Positions 58,280 to 64,000 of a stretch of DNA of 64,000 nt are shown piece by piece. The notes under the pieces were generated by a model that made no database searches, was not told the origin of the DNA, and saw nothing but the letters and a program-made list of their open reading frames with translations. Source of the DNA: Salinibacterium sp. (GTDB taxonomy: Bacteria; Actinomycetota; Actinomycetes; Actinomycetales; Microbacteriaceae); contig JADGNA010000008.1 of assembly GCA_015234465.1 (NCBI GenBank), forward strand, positions 124,001-188,000, in the 5' to 3' direction. The position numbers and the translations under genes were made by a program. Numbering within the stretch: the stretch's first letter is position 1; every line of letters begins with the position of its first letter.

Positions 58280-59526
58280 AGCGACGATCCCTCCTGTCTG
58301 GGCTGGACTCCCATCCTATCCCCGCCCCGCGTGGGAAGCTTCGGCCACGCGAGCACCACGAGGGAGATCAGCAGGGGCGCGTAGGCCCAGACGAAGCCCT
58401 CGACGTTGCCCGGCACGAGCACCGACCCGCCCGGCCCCTCCTGCGAGAGCAGGGCCGTGGCACCCGCGACGCCGACCGCCGTGCTGAGGGCGATGAGCCG
58501 GCTCTCGAAGACAAGGCGCATGCCGACGAGCAACGCACCGACGACGAGCAGGCTGACGGTGAGTCCGATGGGGATCGTGACCTCGCCGAGGGTCAGGCGG
58601 TGCTGGTGGTTGATCGTGAGCAGCACCCCGATGAGCAGGCCGATGATGAGGGAGACGAGCGAGGAGGCGACGCGGCTCGTGCGGGTCTCCGGTTCGGGGT
58701 CGCCGGACTCGGGCGCACCCGCCGCGGCATCCACCAGCCGGAGTCCCTCCATGGTCGCGACAGGCCGCACGCGGCCGTTGGAGAGCGCGAAGCTCACGGG
58801 CTCACCCTCGCGCTCGATCACGGTGACCTGCGTGGCGTGCGCCCGCAGCGCGGCCACCTTCGCGTCGAGCACCGGCGTGACGTCGAGGAGCATGACGTCG
58901 TCGGGGGCATCGTGCGCCTCGGGGTCGCTGACCCAGCGTTCGAGCTGCGCGGCGTCTTCGACCGCCTCGAGGAAGCCGACTCCGGCCCTGCCCGCCGCCT
59001 CCCGGGCGGCACGGTGCGCGAGCACGTGATCCGGATGCCCATAGCCGCCGCGCTCGTCATAGCTCACGACGGACGTGGCCCCCGTCGTGCGGATCGCGGC
59101 GACCATGTCGGCGACGACCTCTTCGAAGTCGGCGAGGCAGAGGCATCCGGGGCTCGCGTCGGGCACCAGGTGGGGCAGGCCATCGGCACCCTCGACCATG
59201 CCGGAGTCCTCGTAGCGGCGCTCGGGAAGGCCTTCCGCCCGCGCGCCCGCGGCGCCGAGGTAGAGGTGGCGCGTGACGCCCAGCTCGCGCAGGGCGTCGG
59301 CGAGCTCGCCCTCACGGTGTGCGGCGAGGGCCGGCCCGTCACCCTCGAGGTGCGCGAGTTCCGGCGGGATCACCTCGCCCCGCTCGCCGCGCGTGCAGGT
59401 GAGGAGCGAGACCTCCACGCCCTGCTGCGCGAGCGTCGCTATCGAGCCGCCCGTCGAGATCGTCTCGTCGTCGGGGTGGGCGTGCACGAACAGCACGCCC
59501 TCGTTCGGCAGGTCTGAGGACTTCAC
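58276..59526 (-). CDS. PIG-L deacetylase (MshB-like) fused to a membrane domain
   Basis: This 416-residue protein has an N-terminal PIG-L deacetylase with HAHPDDETISTGGSIATL (zinc ligands) and YDERGGYGHPDHVLAHRAA, closest to MshB, which deacetylates the GlcNAc-inositol intermediate of mycothiol, or to its relative Mca. From about residue 285 four membrane helices follow (SLVSLIIGLLIGVLLTI and onward), an extension not found in mycobacterial MshB. The deacetylase would be held at the inner membrane face. It is coupled to fdxA by an ATGA overlap. Confidence 0.88.
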   Translation of the reverse strand: MKSSDLPNEGVLFVHAHPDDETISTGGSIATLAQQGVEVSLLTCTRGERGEVIPPELAHLEGDGPALAAHREGELADALRELGVTRHLYLGAAGARAEGLPERRYEDSGMVEGADGLPHLVPDASPGCLCLADFEEVVADMVAAIRTTGATSVVSYDERGGYGHPDHVLAHRAAREAAGRAGVGFLEAVEDAAQLERWVSDPEAHDAPDDVMLLDVTPVLDAKVAALRAHATQVTVIEREGEPVSFALSNGRVRPVATMEGLRLVDAAAGAPESGDPEPETRTSRVASSLVSLIIGLLIGVLLTINHQHRLTLGEVTIPIGLTVSLLVVGALLVGMRLVFESRLIALSTAVGVAGATALLSQEGPGGSVLVPGNVEGFVWAYAPLLISLVVLAWPKLPTRGGDRMGVQPRQEGSSL

Positions 59527-59578
59527 CCCTACAGACTAGGCTCCGCCGCGCGATCGCTGCCGCGCGGCGGAGTCGCGA

Positions 59579-61486
59579 CTACGCGTCCTGCTTCTTGGCG
59601 CGGGCCGAGGCACGGCCACGCGCGATCGAGTCGAGCTCGACCTTGCGGATGCGGATGACCTCGGGCGTGACCTCGACGCACTCGTCCTCACGGCAGAACT
59701 CGAGGCTCTCCTCGAGCGTCAACTGGCGCGGGGGCGTCATCGACTCGAAGTTGTCGGCCGTCGACTGCCGCATATTGGTGAGCTTCTTCTCCTTGGTGAT
59801 GTTGACATCCATGTCTTCATTGCGGGAGTTCTCGCCCACGATCATGCCCTCGTAGACCTCCTGCGTGGGCTGCACGAAGAAGGTCATGCGCTCCTGCAGG
59901 TTGATCATGGCGAACGGTGTCGCGACGCCGGCACGGTCGGCGACGATCGAGCCGTTGTTGCGGGTCACGATCGAGCCCGCCCACTCGCCGTAGCCGTGCG
60001 CGATCGCGTTGGCGATGCCCGTGCCGCGGGTTGTGGTCATGAACTCGGAACGGAAGCCGATGAGGCCACGCGACGGCACGATGAACTCCATGCGCACCCA
60101 GCCGGTGCCGTGGTTCGTCATGTTCTCCATGCGCCCCTTGCGGGAGGCGAGGAGCTGCGTGATGGCGCCGAGGTACTCCTCGGGCACATCGATCGTGAGG
60201 TGCTCGAAGGGCTCGTGCAGCTTGCCGTCGATCCTCTTGGTGACGACCTGGGGCTTGCCCACCGTGAGCTCGAAGCCCTCACGGCGCATCTGCTCGACGA
60301 GGATCGAGAGGGCGAGCTCGCCGCGACCCTGCACCTCCCAGGCGTCGGGGCGACCGATGTCGAGCACCTTGATCGAGACGTTGCCGATGAGCTCCTTGTC
60401 GAGCCGGTCCTTGACCATGCGAGCCGTGAGCTTGTGGCCCTTGACCTTGCCGATGAGGGGCGAGGTGTTGGTGCCGATCGTCATCGAGATGGCGGGGTCG
60501 TCGACCGTGATGGTCGGCAGGGGGCGCACGTCATCGGGGTCGGCGAGCGTCTCACCGATCGTGATGTCGTCGAAGCCCGCGACCGCCACGATGTCGCCGG
60601 GACCCGCGCTCTCAGCGGGGTATCGGTCGAGCGCGCGCGTCTTGAGCAGCTCAGTGATGCGGGCGCTCGTGACGGTGCCGTCGTGGCGGGCCCAGGCGAC
60701 CGTCTGGCCCTTCTTGAGGGTGCCATTGAAGACGCGGAGCAGGGCGAGGCGACCGAGGAACGGCGAGGAGTCGAGGTTCGTGACCCAGGCCTGCAGCGGG
60801 TGCTCGTCGTCGTAGCTCGGCGCGGGGATGTGCTCGAGGATCGCCGCGAAGAGGGGCTCGAGGTTGTCGTTGTCGGGCAGGGAGCCGTTCTCGGGCTTGT
60901 TGCGGCTCGCGGCACCGGCGCGGCCGGAGGCGTAGACGACGGGCACGTCGAGGATCGCGTCGAGGTCGAGGTCGGGCTGGTCCTCCGCAATGTCGCTCGC
61001 AAGGCCGAGCAGGAGGTCTTGGCTCTCGCCGACGACCTCGTCGATGCGCGCATCCGGGCGGTCGGTCTTGTTGACGAGCAGGATGACGGGGAGCTTGGCC
61101 TCAAGCGCCTTGCGGAGCACGAAGCGGGTCTGCGGGAGGGGGCCCTCACTCGAGTCGACGAGCAGCACGACGCCGTCGACCATGCTGAGGCCGCGCTCGA
61201 CCTCACCACCGAAGTCGGCGTGGCCGGGGGTGTCGATCACGTTGATCGTGATGGGGGTGCCGCCCGCGTGCTCGCCGTTGTAGCTGATCGCCGTGTTCTT
61301 GGCGAGGATCGTGATGCCCTTCTCGCGCTCCAGCTCGTTCGAGTCCATTGCGCGCTCCTCGACATCGGCGTGCGCGTCGAAGGAGTTGGTCTGGCGAAGC
61401 ATCGCGTCGACGAGGGTGGTCTTGCCGTGGTCGACGTGGGCGACAATCGCCACGTTGCGCAGGTCAGAACGGGTGGCAATTGCCAT
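59579..61486 (-). CDS. typA: Ribosome-associated GTPase TypA/BipA
   Basis: This 635-residue translational GTPase has G1 [15 protein letters not shown], the REKGITI-type switch as [15 protein letters not shown]3 [15 protein letters not shown]4 VNKTDRPDA, the EF-Tu-like domain II, and the BipA-specific C-terminus. It acts on ribosome assembly under stress and cold. The upstream gap to the peptide-binding protein gene is under 100 bases. Confidence 0.97.
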   Translation of the reverse strand: MAIATRSDLRNVAIVAHVDHGKTTLVDAMLRQTNSFDAHADVEERAMDSNELEREKGITILAKNTAISYNGEHAGGTPITINVIDTPGHADFGGEVERGLSMVDGVVLLVDSSEGPLPQTRFVLRKALEAKLPVILLVNKTDRPDARIDEVVGESQDLLLGLASDIAEDQPDLDLDAILDVPVVYASGRAGAASRNKPENGSLPDNDNLEPLFAAILEHIPAPSYDDEHPLQAWVTNLDSSPFLGRLALLRVFNGTLKKGQTVAWARHDGTVTSARITELLKTRALDRYPAESAGPGDIVAVAGFDDITIGETLADPDDVRPLPTITVDDPAISMTIGTNTSPLIGKVKGHKLTARMVKDRLDKELIGNVSIKVLDIGRPDAWEVQGRGELALSILVEQMRREGFELTVGKPQVVTKRIDGKLHEPFEHLTIDVPEEYLGAITQLLASRKGRMENMTNHGTGWVRMEFIVPSRGLIGFRSEFMTTTRGTGIANAIAHGYGEWAGSIVTRNNGSIVADRAGVATPFAMINLQERMTFFVQPTQEVYEGMIVGENSRNEDMDVNITKEKKLTNMRQSTADNFESMTPPRQLTLEESLEFCREDECVEVTPEVIRIRKVELDSIARGRASARAKKQDA

Positions 61487-61574
61487 AGAAGTAGTGTCCT
61501 CAAGAAATGTGGGAAAGAAAGAAGGGGGGTGGAGTCACCGCTGCCCTACACGGCAAGTGTACTCCCCCGCGCAA

Positions 61575-63398
61575 CTAGCCCTTCGCAGGGTCGTCCGCGG
61601 GGCGCCAGCGCCAGGCGTCGTGCAGCACCGTCGGGGCATAGGGCGATGGCGAGACTCCCGCGACCTCGGGCGTGACAACCGTAACGACGGGAAGCTGCGC
61701 GATCGGCATGCCCCACCCCTCCTGCCACAGGAGCGCGTCCAGCTCTGCGCGCAGTGCGGCCCGCGCATCCGCGTCGTCCTCGCGCTCGAGTTCGCCGAGC
61801 ATCTCGTCGACCTCGTCGCTCGAGAAACGACCGTGGTTGAGCGGCGAATCGCTGCCGAACATGGCGGTCGCCGACTGCGCCGAGAGCGTGCGGTCGCGCA
61901 GGCCGTAGAGCGCGGCATCCCAGGCGCCTGGGGTGCCGAGCAGGTTGCGCCAGTCGGGACTCGAGCAGTCGGTGACGGCGATGCCGACGGATGCCGCGGC
62001 ATCCCGGATCTCAGAGAACTGGGCCACACGACGGGGGTTCGCCGGGTCGAAGAGCACGCAGACGGTCGGGCCGGCCTTCACGTCGCCGTCGGCGATGGCG
62101 GATTCGAGGGCCCGCTTGGCCGAGCGCGCATCCTCGTCGATGCGGTCACCTTCGCTTGCCTCCACCGAGTCGTCGTAGCCGTGCGCCCCCGGCATCATCG
62201 TGAAGGAGTCGCGAGCCGCGGCATCCGCCCCTGCCGCCCCTGCGGCCTCGATGAGCTCGTCTCGCGGAATGCTCGCGAGGAGGGCGCGCCTGACCTCCGC
62301 CTTCTCGATGGCGGCGTTGGCGCTGTCATCGAAACGCAGCTGGAGCACATCCCAGACGCCGCCCCGCGTGACCTTCGGCTCGACCTCGAGGTCGTCGAGC
62401 GCCGCCATGACATCGGCCGAGACCTGCGGTGAGAGCACGTCGACCTCGCCGTCCTCGAACGCACTGAGCGCCTCGAGCGGATCGGAGATGTGACGCACCT
62501 CGATCGTCTCGAACCGTGGGCGGTGCTCGCCCCGGTAGCGCGGGTTCGCCGTCAGCGTCAGCGCTTCGCCCGCGAGTGCCGTGATCGTGTACGGCCCCGT
62601 GCCCACGAGCAGCGTCGGGTCGACGTCACCGGCCTCGACCGCGAAGCCACTGTTCCAGGCCCGGGAGAGGGCGGCGAGTGCCTCCGAGTCCCGTGTGGCG
62701 ATGGCATTCACCACCGCGGCCTTGGCGTCATCGTGGGATGCCTCGTCGTCGAGGTCGAGGGCGACCCTCCCGACGACGTGCGCGGGCAGGCCGACCGTGA
62801 AGATCGCGGCCCAGTCGGCGACGGGCTCCTCGAAACGGAGCGTGATGGAGCGATCGTCATCTCCCACCTCCGGGAGCCGCGTCGCGAGGTGCAACCCGTT
62901 GGCCGTGAAGCCATCGAAGTACACGGCGTCGTCAGGGAAGTCCTCCGTGAAGAGCCCCGTCTCGGGATCGACGTACTTGTCGGGGTCGATGTCGTCGTCG
63001 TTGAGCGCGCGCGAGTTGGCCGCCCAGGAGAGCAGCAGGTCGGCCGCGTCGACCTCGGCGCCATCCGACCACTCCACGCCATCGGCGATCGTGTAGCGCA
63101 CCTCGAGCGGGTCGTCAGCGAGCTTCTCGACCGTGCCGAACGACTCGTCGAAGACAAGCCGCCCCTCGGCATCCCACGACGCGAAGGAGGAGTTGGTCGC
63201 CGCGACGACACTCGCATTGCTGTCGTTGGCGCTGCCATGCCCCGTGTTGGGGTTGTACGACGTGAAGGGCGCGTCGAGCGCGACCGTCACGCTCGTGCCC
63301 TCGGCGACGCGGGAGTCGCTCGTGCACGCGGAGAGCCCGAGCACGAGCATGGCCGAAACCACGACAGCGCCGGATGCCACGACGGAACGATTGAGCAC
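61575..63398 (-). CDS. Oligopeptide ABC transporter substrate-binding lipoprotein
   Basis: This 607-residue family 5 solute-binding protein begins with a lipoprotein signal (VVVSAMLVLGLSAC lipobox) and contains FTSYNPNTGHGSANDSN, VEWSDGAEVDAADLLLSW and GTGPYTITALAGEALTL, typical of DppA/OppA. It would bind peptides outside the cell and deliver them to the permease. It is followed on the window edge by the ATPase gene upstream in transcription order (63481), so both probably belong to one transporter locus. Confidence 0.92.
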   Translation of the reverse strand: MLNRSVVASGAVVVSAMLVLGLSACTSDSRVAEGTSVTVALDAPFTSYNPNTGHGSANDSNASVVAATNSSFASWDAEGRLVFDESFGTVEKLADDPLEVRYTIADGVEWSDGAEVDAADLLLSWAANSRALNDDDIDPDKYVDPETGLFTEDFPDDAVYFDGFTANGLHLATRLPEVGDDDRSITLRFEEPVADWAAIFTVGLPAHVVGRVALDLDDEASHDDAKAAVVNAIATRDSEALAALSRAWNSGFAVEAGDVDPTLLVGTGPYTITALAGEALTLTANPRYRGEHRPRFETIEVRHISDPLEALSAFEDGEVDVLSPQVSADVMAALDDLEVEPKVTRGGVWDVLQLRFDDSANAAIEKAEVRRALLASIPRDELIEAAGAAGADAAARDSFTMMPGAHGYDDSVEASEGDRIDEDARSAKRALESAIADGDVKAGPTVCVLFDPANPRRVAQFSEIRDAAASVGIAVTDCSSPDWRNLLGTPGAWDAALYGLRDRTLSAQSATAMFGSDSPLNHGRFSSDEVDEMLGELEREDDADARAALRAELDALLWQEGWGMPIAQLPVVTVVTPEVAGVSPSPYAPTVLHDAWRWRPADDPAKG

Positions 63399-63480
63399 CA
63401 GACCCCCTTCAGACCGTCGACAATGCTACCGATCGCACCCTGACGGCCCCGTGGGAGCCCGTCAGGGTGCGATGGTCGCG

Positions 63481-64000
63481 TCAGGCGCCGAGCGTGAGGT
63501 CTGCGCCGGGGATCGCGTTGAGCAGTTCGCGCGTGTAGGCCTGACGGGGGTTGCCGAAGACCTCATCGGTCGTGGCGGACTCGACGATGCGCCCCTTCGA
63601 CATGACCGCGACGGTGTCGGCGATCACGCGCACGACCGCGAGGTCGTGCGTGATAAATAGGTAGGTGAGCCCCAGCTCGGACTGCAGTTCCGCCAGCAGG
63701 TTGAGGATCTGCGCCTGCACGAGCACGTCGAGCGCCGAGACGGCCTCATCGAGGATCACGATCTCGGGCTTGAGCGCGAGCGCCCGCGCGATCGCGACTC
63801 GCTGCCGCTGGCCTCCCGAGAGCTCGTTGGGGTAGCGCCCCATGAGCGTCTCCGGCAGCGAGACCTGCTCGAGGAGCTCGCGCACCCGAGCCTTGCGTTC
63901 TGCCGCCGTGCCGACATCGTGGGTCACGAGGGGTTCCGCGATCGTCGCTGCGATGCTGCGCAGCGGGTCGAGCGAACCGTAGGGGTCCTGGAAGACCGGC
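63481..64000 (-). CDS. ABC transporter ATP-binding protein (Opp/Dpp type), 5' part outside window
   Basis: The C-terminal 172 residues of an oligopeptide transporter ATPase are present: Q-loop [12 protein letters not shown], signature [15 protein letters not shown], Walker [15 protein letters not shown] and the switch His in [11 protein letters not shown], ending with the Opp-type tail ([18 protein letters not shown]). Walker A lies beyond the window edge. It would power peptide import together with the binding protein encoded 80 bases downstream. Confidence 0.95.
   Translation of the reverse strand, partial: PVFQDPYGSLDPLRSIAATIAEPLVTHDVGTAAERKARVRELLEQVSLPETLMGRYPNELSGGQRQRVAIARALALKPEIVILDEAVSALDVLVQAQILNLLAELQSELGLTYLFITHDLAVVRVIADTVAVMSKGRIVESATTDEVFGNPRQAYTRELLNAIPGADLTLGA

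Overview
The window is chromosomal DNA of a high-GC actinobacterium, most likely a member of the Microbacteriaceae. The evidence is the gene content: AdnAB-type helicase-nucleases, a mycothiol-type PIG-L deacetylase beside a ferredoxin, DUF3107, DUF3117, UPF0182, a UvrD2-like helicase next to NudC, TatB, DapD/DapE and TypA. Much of the order from 21 to 44 kb and from 48 to 61 kb matches, as I recall it, the mycobacterial blocks around Rv3193c-Rv3211 and Rv1165-Rv1230.

Layout. (1) 1-4.9 kb, core: a partial PLP aminotransferase, a PAS sensor kinase translationally coupled to an unusual response regulator fused to a PIG-L deacetylase, and a nitrilase-family amidohydrolase. (2) About 4.94-20.87 kb: a genomic island inserted next to the initiator tRNA gene. 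It has lower GC, many short orphan genes, decayed genes (SSB, DUF4913, a serine protease, frameshifted secreted proteins), a Fic/antitoxin module joined to a serine resolvase, a tightly overlapping minus-strand operon of orphans (14.2-16.4 kb), a short amphipathic-peptide ORF whose Shine-Dalgarno lies in a hairpin, and, next to the tRNA, a coupled pair encoding a tyrosine-recombinase-like protein and a DDE protein with a perfect IS4-type YREK signature. (3) 20.9-44.7 kb, core: tRNA-fMet, UPF0182 membrane protein, PDZ/Lon-like protease, DUF2342 protein, cyclodehydratase-like protein, UvrD2-like helicase, NudC-like hydrolase without its zinc cysteines, a kinase-fold protein without catalytic residues, AdnB and AdnA, DUF3107, PfkB kinase, SurE, VanZ, aldo/keto reductase, ferritin-like protein, DEAD-box helicase and PHP phosphoesterase. 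(4) 44.7-64 kb, core: membrane EEP phosphatase, a 63-residue protein behind a strong-looking promoter with a 16-bp-period operator array, aminopeptidase P, a CBS/MgtE-N/DUF1003/Mrp run, a succinate-semialdehyde-type dehydrogenase, TatB, O-methyltransferase, DUF3117, DapE and DapD, citrate synthase, ferredoxin, MshB-like deacetylase, TypA and part of an oligopeptide ABC transporter.

The core genes serve DNA-end processing, lysine/peptidoglycan precursor supply, mycothiol, protein export, central carbon metabolism and peptide uptake. The island is the accessory part. The strongest candidates for undescribed biology are the recombinase-like/IS4-like pair at the tRNA, the overlapping orphan operon, the hairpin-controlled small peptide, the receiver-PIG-L fusion and the 45.88-45.93 kb operator array. 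All functional calls come from reading motifs; no database search was run.
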